Assembly (NCBI GenBank): GCA_031291445.1
Contig: JARLJA010000096.1
Coordinates: 124,001 to 188,000, forward strand
Source: Xanthobacteraceae bacterium
Lineage (GTDB): Bacteria > Pseudomonadota > Alphaproteobacteria > Rhizobiales > Xanthobacteraceae
DNA: 64,000 nt
Reading direction: 5' to 3'
Under the pieces are notes generated by a model, which saw only the letters and a list, made by a program, of their open reading frames with translations, had not been told where the DNA came from and made no database searches. Position 1 is the stretch's first letter. Each line of letters starts with the position of its first letter. Shown here piece by piece: positions 17,043 to 25,867 of this stretch. The position numbers and the translations under genes are program-made.

Positions 17043-18374
17043 ATGCTGCAAAAGACCGATTTTGAGATCGACGACGGGGAGCAGGACCGCAGCCATTTGT
17101 TGCGCCCCGGATACTACTGGGACCTGATCCGCCGGCGCTGGCTCGCCTTTCTGGGGCCGTTCGTCATCGTCGCCGCGGCCGGGATCGCGGCGGCGATGCT
17201 TTGGCCGGCGACCTACCTTGCCGAGGGCAAGATTCTGGTCGAGTCGCAGCAGATTCCCACCGAGCTGGTCCGCCCGACCGTCACCAGCGCCGCGCAGGAG
17301 CGCATCCAGGTCATCGAACAGCGGACCATGACGCGCGACAATCTCGTCGCCATTGCCGACAAGTTCGACCTGTTCCCCGACAAGCGGCCGTTCCTGACGG
17401 TCACCGAGCTGGTCGAACTGATGCGCAAGAGCGCCAAAATCGTGCCCGTCGACATGCAGCTCGACTTCAAGCAGCGCACGCGGCTCGACAATCCGACGAT
17501 TGTATTCTCGGTGGGCTTCGAGTACCGGGACGCGGCCATCGCCGCCCGCGTCGCCAACGAACTGGTGACGCGGATCCTGAGCGAGGACTTGCGCGACCGC
17601 ACCAGCCGCGCCACCGACACCACGAAATTCCTGGAGCGCGAGGTGCAGAAGCTGCAGGCCGACAGCGACGCGCTCGACGCCAGGATCGCCAAGCTCAAGG
17701 CGGCGCAGGCCAAGACCTCGTCGGGGACGGCCCCCGACCAGCCCGCGACATTGCTGTCGCAGCTCAGGGCCGAGCTGGCGCAAAAGAGCGCGGTTTATAC
17801 CGAGCGCCATCCCGTGCTGCAGTCGTTGAAGCGGCAGATCGAGTCGATGGAGCATGCCGCGTCGCCGGCGGCGAAGGAGGATGGCGCCGCCGGCGCCGAT
17901 CTCGAGGCTCTGACGGCGCAGCAGGAGACGCTGCAGAAGAACCTCGATACCGCGATCACCAAGCGCGACGCCGCGCGTCTTGGCGAGAGCCTGGAGAAGA
18001 ACCAGCAGTCCGAGAAGCTCGAGGTGATCGAACAACCGACCGCGCCGCAGACGCCGGTGCGGCCGAACCGGCCGAAGGTTGCCGGGCTCGCCATCCTGCT
18101 CGCGCTGGCCGCCGGCCTCGGGCTCGCCGTCGTCGCGGAAATGACCGACAAGGCGATCCGGCGCCCGGCCGACCTCTTCAGCGCCATCGACAGCCACCTC
18201 ATCGTCGCGATTCCCTACATTACGACCAGGGCCGAGCAGCGCGGGGCACGCGTGCGCCTCGTGGTGGCGCTGGTGCTGGTCGCCGCCCTGGTCGTCGGCG
18301 CGGCGGTCGCTGCTTATGCCTTCCTGCCGCTCGATCTGATGATCGCCAAGGCGCGGGTGGGGTTGTTCCGTTAG
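17043..18374 (+). CDS. Polysaccharide chain-length determinant (Wzz/GNVR, exosortase-locus type)
   Basis: 443 aa: an N-terminal cytoplasmic lead with LLRPGYYWDLIRRRW, a first membrane helix at about residues 33-54, a periplasmic region with coiled coil (about 180-325), a GNVR-like segment ending IEQPTAPQTPVRPNRPK, and a second helix at about 343-363. A third hydrophobic segment (about 403-425) is unusual for plain Wzz. Such proteins set polymer length and bind a BY-kinase-like ATPase, encoded 25 bp downstream. An upstream in-frame TTG at 17031 is a less likely start than ATG 17043. Confidence 0.87.
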   Translation: MLQKTDFEIDDGEQDRSHLLRPGYYWDLIRRRWLAFLGPFVIVAAAGIAAAMLWPATYLAEGKILVESQQIPTELVRPTVTSAAQERIQVIEQRTMTRDNLVAIADKFDLFPDKRPFLTVTELVELMRKSAKIVPVDMQLDFKQRTRLDNPTIVFSVGFEYRDAAIAARVANELVTRILSEDLRDRTSRATDTTKFLEREVQKLQADSDALDARIAKLKAAQAKTSSGTAPDQPATLLSQLRAELAQKSAVYTERHPVLQSLKRQIESMEHAASPAAKEDGAAGADLEALTAQQETLQKNLDTAITKRDAARLGESLEKNQQSEKLEVIEQPTAPQTPVRPNRPKVAGLAILLALAAGLGLAVVAEMTDKAIRRPADLFSAIDSHLIVAIPYITTRAEQRGARVRLVVALVLVAALVVGAAVAAYAFLPLDLMIAKARVGLFR

Positions 18375-18399
18375 AGTTGACTGTTTCGGGAGTGAGGGT

Positions 18400-19203
18400 G
18401 TGGATTCGATCAGGCAGGCCATCGATCTGGCAAAGACGGGCGACGGTGCGCGCACGGCGGAAGCCTCCGCGACCGCGGGGCTGAGGCCCACGGCGCCGTC
18501 GGACGGGGGGGCGCACCCGGTACGGCTCGACGAGGCCCGGCTCGAACGGTCGCGCATCGTCGCTTACGCCGGCGGCACGCCGCAGGGACGCTACTACGAC
18601 ATGCTGCGTACCCAGGTGCTGCAGGACATGGACAGGAACGGCTGGCAATTCCTGGCGGTGACCTCACCCACGGTCGCGTGCGGCAAGACCGTCACCGCCT
18701 GCAATCTCGCGCTCAGCATCGCGCGTCTTCCCGAACGCAGCGTGATGCTGGTGGATCTCGACATGCACAAGCCAAAGGTCGCCGACTATCTCGGCCTCGG
18801 CCTCGGCGGCGTGCTCGACGTTCTCGAGGAGCGTCAGACGCTGGCCTCGGCGGTGGTCAGGGCCCAGATCGGGCCGAACCAGATCGTCGTGCTTCCCGGC
18901 GCGGTGGCACCCGCGACCTCGTCCGAATGGATGGCATCGCAGACCATGGCGACGGTGCTGCAGGCGCTCAAACGCGAGTTCCGCTCCCGCATCGTCATCT
19001 TCGACCTGCCGCCGATGCTGATCGGCGACGATGTGATCTCCATCCTGCCCCGTATGGACGCGGTGCTGCTGGTGGCCGGCGTCGGTACGACGTCGGTCGC
19101 CGACATCCGGGAGTGCCAGAAGCATCTGCAGCAGTCGCGGGTGGTCCGGGTCGTGGTCAACAAGGTGACGGACGACGCCGGGAGCTACCTCGGCTACTAT
19201 TGA
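18400..19203 (+). CDS. CpsD/CapB-like capsular tyrosine-kinase family ATPase
   Basis: A 267-aa P-loop protein. The ATP-binding loop reads SPTVACGKTVTACNLA (near residue 88), Walker A' is MLVDLDMHKPKVADYLG near 115 and Walker B is IVIFDLPPMLIGDD near 205, the signature of bacterial tyrosine kinases that pair with Wzz proteins. The C-terminus has only YLGYY, not the long tyrosine tail of classic BY-kinases, so autophosphorylation would be limited. Translation starts at GTG 18400. The last 7 bases overlap the convergent protease gene. Confidence 0.85.
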   Translation: MDSIRQAIDLAKTGDGARTAEASATAGLRPTAPSDGGAHPVRLDEARLERSRIVAYAGGTPQGRYYDMLRTQVLQDMDRNGWQFLAVTSPTVACGKTVTACNLALSIARLPERSVMLVDLDMHKPKVADYLGLGLGGVLDVLEERQTLASAVVRAQIGPNQIVVLPGAVAPATSSEWMASQTMATVLQALKREFRSRIVIFDLPPMLIGDDVISILPRMDAVLLVAGVGTTSVADIRECQKHLQQSRVVRVVVNKVTDDAGSYLGYY

Positions 19204-19937
19204 GCGGCTACCGGGCCGTCGGGGCGGGTGCCGCGCACCGCAACCGGCATGGCGGCGGCCGGCGGCAGGAACGCGGCAATGGCCGAAGCCGGGACGAAAT
19301 ACTTGGCGATGTCCCGCGGCGCGGCCCTGCCGTGATCGGAGCGCACCCCGGGAAGCGAAATCTTGCGGCTGACGATGCCGAGCAGGCAGCGTTGCTTCGC
19401 GTCGAATACGCCCGATCCGGAATTGCCGGTGCCCACCACGTCGGCCATGACCGTGTCGAACCGGCGCGCGCCGGGCGGAAGACGATCCGGTGCGATGATG
19501 CGGGTGCGCACCGCAGCTTCCGGTGTGACGCTCACCACCTCCTCGCCGGGCCAGGGACCCCCGGCACACAGCGCAAGACGCCGCAGCCTCAGCCGCAGCG
19601 GCAGCGTCTCATCGTCAACCGCCAGCAGCGTCAGGTCGGTATCCTCGAAGCGTCCTTCCTTGATCGCGCGCGTTGGATAGCCGCCCGCGCCGACCGTGAT
19701 CCGGGGGCGTGTGAGCCAGCTCTGCCCGACGACATGGGCTGCGGTCAGGACCATCCCGTTGCCGAGATAGATGCCGGCGCCAGCACCCCAGTCGGGCAAC
19801 GGGGTGCGCGCGACATGGACCGCAAAGGCCTGCAGCGTGTCGTCAGGCGCCTGGGCGCGGCAGACCTGGACCCCGGCGACGGTGAGCATCGCGAGGCAAA
19901 AGATCCGCAAAGGCCTCGCAACGAACCTCGGTGTCAT
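19197..19937 (-). CDS. Secreted trypsin-like serine protease
   Basis: 246 aa with an N-terminal signal peptide (LRIFCLAMLTVAGVQVCRAQA). The catalytic triad can be read as His in VLTAAHVVG (near residue 68), Asp in FEDTDLTLLAVDD (near 100) and Ser in GTGNSGSGVFD (near 170). It lies 14 bp downstream of EpsI on the same strand, so it may process or police proteins exported by the exosortase system. The fold and triad are supported; the substrate is unknown. Confidence 0.82.
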   Translation of the reverse strand: MTPRFVARPLRIFCLAMLTVAGVQVCRAQAPDDTLQAFAVHVARTPLPDWGAGAGIYLGNGMVLTAAHVVGQSWLTRPRITVGAGGYPTRAIKEGRFEDTDLTLLAVDDETLPLRLRLRRLALCAGGPWPGEEVVSVTPEAAVRTRIIAPDRLPPGARRFDTVMADVVGTGNSGSGVFDAKQRCLLGIVSRKISLPGVRSDHGRAAPRDIAKYFVPASAIAAFLPPAAAMPVAVRGTRPDGPVAAQ

Positions 19938-19951
19938 GTGGCCGTGGGCGG

Positions 19952-20653
19952 TTAGGTCTTGCCGGTGAAGAACGTGAGTTCGTTTTGCGGAACGGCCGCC
20001 AGCAGATCGCGGATGAACTGGTCCTGAAGCTTGAAAGAGGCGTCCTGCGGCAGGCCCACGGTGGACACCCGAATGAGTGCGCCGTCGGGGATCAGGCCGC
20101 GCAGGCCGTATTTCAACCGGATCAGCTGGCGGTCGATCACGCCATTCGAAACGTCATTGCCGACACGCATCCAGTAGCTGATCGGTTCGAAGCGCGACTC
20201 GCGTTCGGCGGTCAGGCGGGTCATTTTCAGCGGCGCGGCGCCGTCCCGGTAGGCAAGCCGTGCACCGGTGGTGCCCGATACCCGAAAGCCCGCGGCGGTA
20301 TAGCACATTTCCGGGCGGTGGGCCTTCAGTCTGTAATTCTGAACCGGTCCATAGGCGACCATCAGCATGACGATGTTGCCCTGGCCGTCGGTGTAACCGC
20401 GCGCCACCTCCTGGCTGTAGAACCGCGCCGAGTAGGGGTCCGGCTGCACATAGCCTTCCGGGTCGGCGGGGGCCACCGGGCTGATCTCCGGCACCAGCCG
20501 CCATTTGCCGAACTGCCGCGGGACCACCTGCTCGAGATTGAGCGATGCCGCACTGCGCGCCATCAGTTCGCGAGGCTCCAGCACTTTGGCAAGAACCGCC
20601 GCGGTCAGGATGACCACCGCCGCCGCAATTAACTGTACCCGTTTGGCCGCCAT
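19952..20653 (-). CDS. epsI: EpsI family exosortase-associated protein
   Basis: 233 aa: an N-terminal membrane anchor (VQLIAAAVVILTAAVLAKVL) and a periplasmic domain with the EpsI signature HRPEMCYTAAGFRV near residue 118 (HxPExCY). EpsI is fused to or encoded beside exosortases and is needed for EPS and PEP-CTERM processing. Here it is separate and divergent from epsD, with the exosortase 1.5 kb away. ATG 20653 is preferred; the upstream in-frame ATG at 20734 would add a non-membrane lead before the anchor. Confidence 0.87.
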   Translation of the reverse strand: MAAKRVQLIAAAVVILTAAVLAKVLEPRELMARSAASLNLEQVVPRQFGKWRLVPEISPVAPADPEGYVQPDPYSARFYSQEVARGYTDGQGNIVMLMVAYGPVQNYRLKAHRPEMCYTAAGFRVSGTTGARLAYRDGAAPLKMTRLTAERESRFEPISYWMRVGNDVSNGVIDRQLIRLKYGLRGLIPDGALIRVSTVGLPQDASFKLQDQFIRDLLAAVPQNELTFFTGKT

Positions 20654-20892
20654 GCCAATAAATCCCTGCTCTCGCGCCGCCCGCGGCCCTGACTTAGCAA
20701 TCTCCCGGCTTGGCCGATAGCCGGCGATTATCAAATAAATGAAAGAGCCGACGGAGATGTGTCGGTCATGGCCGCGGCTGTCATAAATGAGTCATTGAGA
20801 ACTGGCTTCTAGGGCGGCGGCAGCAGCTTGCAGGTTGCGGCTCCGGCGGCGTATGGGCCGGATGGCAGTTCTTGGCGGGTTTGGAGTTCTGG

Positions 20893-21783
20893 ATGCGACG
20901 TTTGCCTGGTCCCTCGCTGCGACAGTATCGTGCCGCGGCCGTCGCGACGGTCTGCGCGCTGGCATTGGTGGCCTGCGGCAAGAAAGCCGGCGATCAGGCC
21001 GGCGCCAAGAGCCAGATCGTCGCCCACGTCGGCAACGAGGTGGTGACCATCCAGGAGCTCGAAAACGAATTCCGCTGGGAGAACGTTCCGGTCGGCAAGC
21101 AGAACGATCCCGAGAGCATCCGCAAGGTGCTCAACGACCTCGTGGTGCGCAAGTATCTGCTGCAGCAGGCGATCGACGCCAAGCTCGACCGCGAGCCGGG
21201 CGTCCTTCTCGACATGCTGCGCTCGCGCGAGCAGGTCCTGGCGAACGCCGTCATGTCGCGCGCGGTCGCGTCCAAGCCGCCGGGCAAGGCCGACGTCGAC
21301 GACTTCATCGCGCGCAATCCGCTGAAATTTGCCGGCCGCAAGCTCCTCAGTGTCGAGCAGGTCGGCTTTCCGCTGGGGCCCAACAGCCAGGCGATCATCG
21401 ACGCCTCGCGAACCGCGCATTCCCTCGACGAGGTCGAGCGGCAGCTGGCGTCGGCGGGGATTGTGCATGCCCGCCAGGCAGGAGTGCTGAACAGCGGCGA
21501 ACTGCCGCAGGACGTCGCCGTGGCGATGCTCGGCAAAAGCGCCGGCGATCTGTTCTTCATTCGCTCCGGCGCCAACGGGGTGATCTTTCAAATCAAGGCG
21601 GAGGAACCGCGCCCGCTCGAGGGGGAGGCGGCGAGCGATCTCGCGCGCCAGCTGCTGCGCGCGGATGCTCTCAAGGCCGAGGCCGGGGTCGCCGCCATGT
21701 CGGCGAAGCTCGATGCGAAATTCGACGGCGAGTACGCCAGGATCATGGGTGGCGCGAGCGCCTCGGCTGAGCCTGGCAGGTAG
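20893..21783 (+). CDS. epsD: EpsD family peptidyl-prolyl cis-trans isomerase lipoprotein
   Basis: 296 aa with lipoprotein signal peptide (lipobox LVAC near residue 24). A SurA/PpiD-like N-domain (IVAHVGNEVVTIQELENEF) and a degenerate parvulin core (AGVLNSGELPQDVAVAML) follow. EpsD-type isomerases are part of exosortase EPS operons and probably fold secreted EPS proteins. GGAG at 20883-20886 supports ATG 20893; an ATG at 20872 is in frame but less well placed. It starts a plus-strand unit with the small accessory gene and the exosortase. Confidence 0.85.
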   Translation: MRRLPGPSLRQYRAAAVATVCALALVACGKKAGDQAGAKSQIVAHVGNEVVTIQELENEFRWENVPVGKQNDPESIRKVLNDLVVRKYLLQQAIDAKLDREPGVLLDMLRSREQVLANAVMSRAVASKPPGKADVDDFIARNPLKFAGRKLLSVEQVGFPLGPNSQAIIDASRTAHSLDEVERQLASAGIVHARQAGVLNSGELPQDVAVAMLGKSAGDLFFIRSGANGVIFQIKAEEPRPLEGEAASDLARQLLRADALKAEAGVAAMSAKLDAKFDGEYARIMGGASASAEPGR

Positions 21784-21833
21784 ACGAAATGATTCGGCCG
21801 GCGCGTCGCCGCGCTGAGCGGGTGGGCAAGACG

Positions 21834-22076
21834 ATGACAACGCTTTTCGACGTGGTGACGGTGGCATGTTTCGCGGCTTTGGTGCTGGCCTTCTTCCAGC
21901 TGACCGATCGCCAGACCCGTACGCTGCTGCATCTGGTGCTGGCCGGCGTCGTCTTCGCCGTCGCCAATCAGCTCGGCAATGCGGGATCGGCGGTGCTCGC
22001 GCTGGTGCTGATCGTGGCGGGCGCCGCCTATGCCGGTCTGGTGGTCTGGACCGGCCTGCCCGGCGCGTCACGATGA
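21834..22076 (+). CDS. Small exosortase-system accessory membrane protein (XrtV accessory-like)
   Basis: 80 aa, almost entirely hydrophobic: LFDVVTVACFAALVLAFFQL, then LLHLVLAGVVFAVANQLGNA, then VLALVLIVAGAAYAGLVVW, so two to three membrane helices. From memory, this resembles the short accessory protein described next to V-type exosortases; that match could not be tested here. It lies 50 bp after epsD and 39 bp before the exosortase. ATG 21834 fits the family start MTTLFDVV; ATG 21789 is an alternative. Confidence 0.7.
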   Translation: MTTLFDVVTVACFAALVLAFFQLTDRQTRTLLHLVLAGVVFAVANQLGNAGSAVLALVLIVAGAAYAGLVVWTGLPGASR

Positions 22077-22115
22077 GCGCGACGGTGGACGGCGTCGAAT
22101 GTTGATCAATTCGCC

Positions 22116-23060
22116 ATGACGACCCGCATGGACCGGCAAACAATGGCTGTCACTGAAATCGCACCGGCAAAACTCGATCTCGGCAGGGAATGGCTGTGGC
22201 CGGTGGTGCTTGCCGCCGCGTGCCTCGCCGCCTATGCGCCCACCGTCCTCGGTCTCATCGACGGCCCCTGGCAGACCGAGCAGGAGGGCCACGGTCCGCT
22301 GATCATCGCGGCCTCGCTGTGGCTGGTCTGGCAGTCGCGCCACGGCCTTCGTGCCGCGGTCTCGGATCCGTCGCCGCTGGCCGGCTGGATCGCGCTTCTG
22401 CTCGGCCTGGTGCTGATGTTCCTGGCCCGCACCCAGGACGTCCTCACCGTGGAGGCGTTCTCGTTCATTCCGGTGATTTCCGGGTGCGTGCTTTTGGCGG
22501 GCGGCTGGCCGCTGCTGCGCGCGCTGGCATTCCCAATCGGCTTCCTGATTTTCGCGGTCCCGATGCCGGACTGGCTGATCGATGCCGCCACCGTGCCACT
22601 GAAGGTTCTGATCTCGGATGTGGTGACCCGGACGCTCTACGCGGCCGGCTATCCGATCGCGCAGAACGGCGTGATGATCATGATCAAGTCGTACCAGCTT
22701 CTGGTAAAGGACGCCTGTTCGGGGATGAACTCGATCTTCGCGCTGTCGGCGATCGGGGTGTTCTACGCCTATGCGTTCCGCTGGCACGAGAAGCTGCGCA
22801 GCCTGCTGTTGCTCGCGGTCATCGTGCCGATCACGATTACCGCGAACTTCATTCGCGTCGTCACGCTGGTGCTGATCGCCTACTACGGCGGGGTCGATCT
22901 GCTCGAAGGTCCGCTGCACGACCTGACCGGGATCGGTCTGTTCGTCGCCGCCGTCACCCTGTTGTTCCTGTTCGATGCCCTCATCGGGCTCGTGATCAGG
23001 TCGGTGGGCTGGATGCGGCGCCGTTCGTCCGGCACCGGCGCCACACCGAAGCCGGCTTGA
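22116..23060 (+). CDS. Exosortase (EpsH/Xrt family, probably V-type)
   Basis: A 314-aa polytopic inner-membrane transpeptidase that cleaves PEP-CTERM sorting signals. The catalytic residues are visible: Cys in KDACSGMNSIFAL near residue 205, Arg in NFIRVVTLVLIAYY near 248, and His in PLHDLTGIGLF near 269. There are about eight hydrophobic helices. The neighbouring EpsI, EpsD and small accessory genes point to a V-type (XrtV-like) system, a subtype call made from context. A plausible substrate is the PEPxxWA protein at 26359-26904. ATG 22116 is taken; ATGs at 22128 and 22143 are also in frame. Confidence 0.9.
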   Translation: MTTRMDRQTMAVTEIAPAKLDLGREWLWPVVLAAACLAAYAPTVLGLIDGPWQTEQEGHGPLIIAASLWLVWQSRHGLRAAVSDPSPLAGWIALLLGLVLMFLARTQDVLTVEAFSFIPVISGCVLLAGGWPLLRALAFPIGFLIFAVPMPDWLIDAATVPLKVLISDVVTRTLYAAGYPIAQNGVMIMIKSYQLLVKDACSGMNSIFALSAIGVFYAYAFRWHEKLRSLLLLAVIVPITITANFIRVVTLVLIAYYGGVDLLEGPLHDLTGIGLFVAAVTLLFLFDALIGLVIRSVGWMRRRSSGTGATPKPA

Positions 23061-23061
23061 G

Positions 23062-23096
23062 CGTCGGCAGGGGAGACGTTTTGAGCCTAGCCGACG
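23062..23096. terminator. Possible hairpin between convergent exosortase and glycosyltransferase genes
   Basis: CGTCGGC (23062-23068) and GCCGACG (23090-23096) can pair with a 21-base loop in the 26-bp gap between convergent genes, overlapping the glycosyltransferase stop codon. The loop contains TTTT, but no T run follows the stem. Confidence 0.25.
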
Positions 23097-24304
23097 GCGC
23101 CGGCCTCGGCGGCCTGAAACAGCTCGATCAGCTTGTCGGCCTCCGCATCGATGTTGTGCCGCGCGCGGACCCGCGCGCACGCCGCCGTTCCCATCCGCGC
23201 GACGTCGTCCGTGGGCGCGTCGAGACACGACTGCATCGCTTCGACCAGTGCGTCAACGTCGCCGGCCGGCACCAGCCAGCCGTGGACGCCGTCCCGGACC
23301 AGTTCCGGGATGCCGGCGACAAAGGTGCTGATCACCGGGCGGCGAAGCGCCATCGCTTCCATGATCACAACGGGCAGGCCCTCGGCGAAACTCGCCAGCA
23401 CCAGCGCCCGTGCCGCCAGAATCTCGTCGCGCACCTGCTCGCCGCCGATCCAGCCGGTAACGCGGACGATACCGCCGAGCGCGAAGGCGGCGATCTGGGC
23501 CTCGATTTCGCCGCGCATCTCGCCGTCTCCGGCCAGCACGAGCTCGAAGGCCACACCGCGGTCGCGCAGGCGCCGCGCCGCCTCGAGCAGCAGCAACTGT
23601 CCCTTCTGTTCGCACAGACGGCCGACGCAGACCAGCCGCCGCGCCGCGCCGGGCTGGTCGGGTGCCCCGGCGCCGAACGCCTGGTCGAGACCGCAATGCA
23701 CGACCTTGATCTTGTCCCAACTCGCGTGCGGCGTGAGCCGCAGCAGCTGGCTGCGGCCGAACGAACTGACGGCCACCACGAAGGCGCTGCGCCGGATCTT
23801 CTCGGGCAGGGCAATGAACGTGGGCTTGTCGAACTCTTCCGGCCCGTGAACCGTGAAGCTGAAGCGCGGGCCGCCCAGGGCGTTGGCGAGCATGGCCACG
23901 GTCGTCGAATTGGTGCCGAAATGGGTATGCAGGTGGGTGATCCGCTCGGTCTCGAGCCAGCCGGCGAGAAGGCAGGCCTCGCCGAGATAGACGAGGTGCA
24001 CGGCGAGCGGCCGTTCGGCGCGCCGGCTGATGGCGAAGGTCAGGGCGAGCGCTCCGAACAGCGCCGCGGGTCGCTTCGCCAGCATGCGCGCCATGGCGCG
24101 GATCAGTGCCGGCGCTCCGCCCTGCAGCAGATAGCGGGTCCGGGTCCGTTCCAGGCGGTCGTCGGCGTCGGGGACGGTCTTGTCCCAGCCGCGTACCGCG
24201 ATCCGCAGGACGTCGTGGCCGCGGCGCTCGAGCGCCAGGATCTCGCGCCGGATGAAGCTGTGGCTGACGGCCGGGTACTGGTTGATCAGATAGGCGAGGC
24301 GCAT
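23087..24304 (-). CDS. Glycosyltransferase family 4 (colanic-acid type)
   Basis: A 405-aa GT-B enzyme. It starts MRLAYLINQYPAVSHSFIRRE, typical of WcaL/AmsK-like transferases; the C-terminal donor site shows VGRLCEQKGQLLLLEAA, VLAGDGEMR and the E-x7-E motif in FAEGLPVVIMEAMALRRPV. It is convergent with the exosortase and divergent from a GT2 gene. ATG 24304 is chosen because the sheet-forming start MRLAYLINQ begins there. It likely adds one sugar of the EPS unit. Confidence 0.88.
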   Translation of the reverse strand: MRLAYLINQYPAVSHSFIRREILALERRGHDVLRIAVRGWDKTVPDADDRLERTRTRYLLQGGAPALIRAMARMLAKRPAALFGALALTFAISRRAERPLAVHLVYLGEACLLAGWLETERITHLHTHFGTNSTTVAMLANALGGPRFSFTVHGPEEFDKPTFIALPEKIRRSAFVVAVSSFGRSQLLRLTPHASWDKIKVVHCGLDQAFGAGAPDQPGAARRLVCVGRLCEQKGQLLLLEAARRLRDRGVAFELVLAGDGEMRGEIEAQIAAFALGGIVRVTGWIGGEQVRDEILAARALVLASFAEGLPVVIMEAMALRRPVISTFVAGIPELVRDGVHGWLVPAGDVDALVEAMQSCLDAPTDDVARMGTAACARVRARHNIDAEADKLIELFQAAEAGAVG

Positions 24305-24578
24305 GAGGGGAAGTTCGCCGGCGGGACCCAATAATGTTGTTCGGCGCCGCGTCCCCGATCGGACGGGGACGTCAGCGCGGCTCGGGCGGCAGGCAGGACG
24401 GTCGCGCCATCAGCAGAATAGCGCGACGGCGTGATCCAGGAGCCTGGCCGCTGCGCTTCATCGGACGAACGGAGTTTCGGACGATCCCGCAGGGGCTACA
24501 TTCATCTAGCTGATAAATATGCCAGTTATTTGAAGGTCCGGGTGCTGATCCGCGGGACCTCGCGAGCCGGATGCTGTG

Positions 24579-25778
24579 ATGTGGGACGTGCTTTCGCTGG
24601 GGCTGACGGTAGCTGACGGTCTCGTGGGCATCCCTGTCGCGGTGTTTGGCGTCGAGGTGCTGGTGGCCCGGGCTCCGTCGCGTCCGTCTTCGCGCCCCGA
24701 GCCGGCGCGGGGCGAACTCGGCGCTGCGGCCATCGTCATCCCGGCTCACAATGAAAGCGCCGGCATCCTGCCCACGCTGGAGGACCTCACGCCCCAGCTC
24801 GAGGGCGACGATCGTCTTGTCGTGGTCGCGGACAACTGTACGGACGACACCGCCGCGGTCGCCGCGTCGGCAGGGGCCGAGGTGATCCGTCGCGACGACC
24901 TCTCGCGGATCGGCAAGGGTTATGCGCTGGCATTCGGCATCGATCACCTGGCGGTGCGGCCGCCGCGCTTCGTCATCTTCGTCGACGCCGATTGCCGGGT
25001 CTCGCCGGGAGCCATCGCCCAGCTGCGCGCCGCATGCGCCGCCGGCGGACGCCCGGTGCAGGCCGCTTATTTGATGAGGCCGCCGGCACGGTCCGCCGTC
25101 GATCACCGCCTGGCCGAGTTCGCCTGGATCGTGAAGAACTGGGTGAGGCCGCTGGGGCTGTGGCGCCTCGGCGGACCGGTGCAGCTGATGGGCGCGGGCA
25201 TGGTGTTCGCATGGTCCGATATCCGCGCGGTCCCGCTCTCCAGCGGGCATCTGGTCGAAGACCTCAAGCTCGGGCTCGACCTCGCTCTGATCGGCAAGCC
25301 GCCCTCCTTCCTGCCGTCCGCAACGGTCACCAGCGAATTTCCGGCTACGGCATCCGGCGCAGAAACCCAGCGCCAACGCTGGGTGCGAGGCCATCTTGGC
25401 GTGATCGCGCACTACGTGCCGCGGCTGGTCTGGCGTGCGCTCACGCGACGAAGCCCGGCTCTGCTGGTGATGGCGCTCGATCTCGCGGTGCCCCCGCTGT
25501 CGTTGCTCATCGTGCTGGCGCTCGGAATGGTGGCGACGAGCGCTTTCGGCGTTGCGTTCGGCGCCTCGCCGGTGGCGCTGGCGCTGGCGGCGGTCAATTT
25601 CGGTGTGCTGTCAGCGGCACTCGCGGTGGCATGGGGCGTGTTCGGTGGTCGTGCGCTGACGCCGGTCGCAATCCCCACCCCGATTGGACTGCTGATCTGG
25701 CAGAAGTGCAAATTCTACGGGCGCTTGCTGCTTGGAAAGACGTCGCGGCAGTGGATCAGGACCGATCGCAGCCGCTAG
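24579..25778 (+). CDS. Membrane-bound glycosyltransferase family 2
   Basis: A 399-aa GT2 enzyme: an N-terminal hydrophobic segment, IVIPAHNESAGILPTL near residue 50, VVADNCTDD, the metal site VDADCR near 138, and QRQRWVRGHLG (QxxRW) near 266, followed by two to three membrane helices. QxxRW is typical of membrane transferases of the cellulose/hyaluronan-synthase-like group, though single-addition enzymes also have it. ATG 24579 directly follows GTG 24576, either of which could be used. Monocistronic, divergent from the GT4 gene. Confidence 0.87.
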   Translation: MWDVLSLGLTVADGLVGIPVAVFGVEVLVARAPSRPSSRPEPARGELGAAAIVIPAHNESAGILPTLEDLTPQLEGDDRLVVVADNCTDDTAAVAASAGAEVIRRDDLSRIGKGYALAFGIDHLAVRPPRFVIFVDADCRVSPGAIAQLRAACAAGGRPVQAAYLMRPPARSAVDHRLAEFAWIVKNWVRPLGLWRLGGPVQLMGAGMVFAWSDIRAVPLSSGHLVEDLKLGLDLALIGKPPSFLPSATVTSEFPATASGAETQRQRWVRGHLGVIAHYVPRLVWRALTRRSPALLVMALDLAVPPLSLLIVLALGMVATSAFGVAFGASPVALALAAVNFGVLSAALAVAWGVFGGRALTPVAIPTPIGLLIWQKCKFYGRLLLGKTSRQWIRTDRSR

Positions 25779-25867
25779 TGCCCGCGGTGTCGTCGGAACA
25801 TTCGCCACCACGGGAAAAAATGCAGCCGTTGCCAGTTTGGGATCAGGCGTCATCCAACCGTAATTGA

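Noticed and set aside
22190-24334. A 714-residue plus-strand open frame
   Set aside because: It overlaps the exosortase in another frame and the GT4 gene antisense; it has no domain signature.
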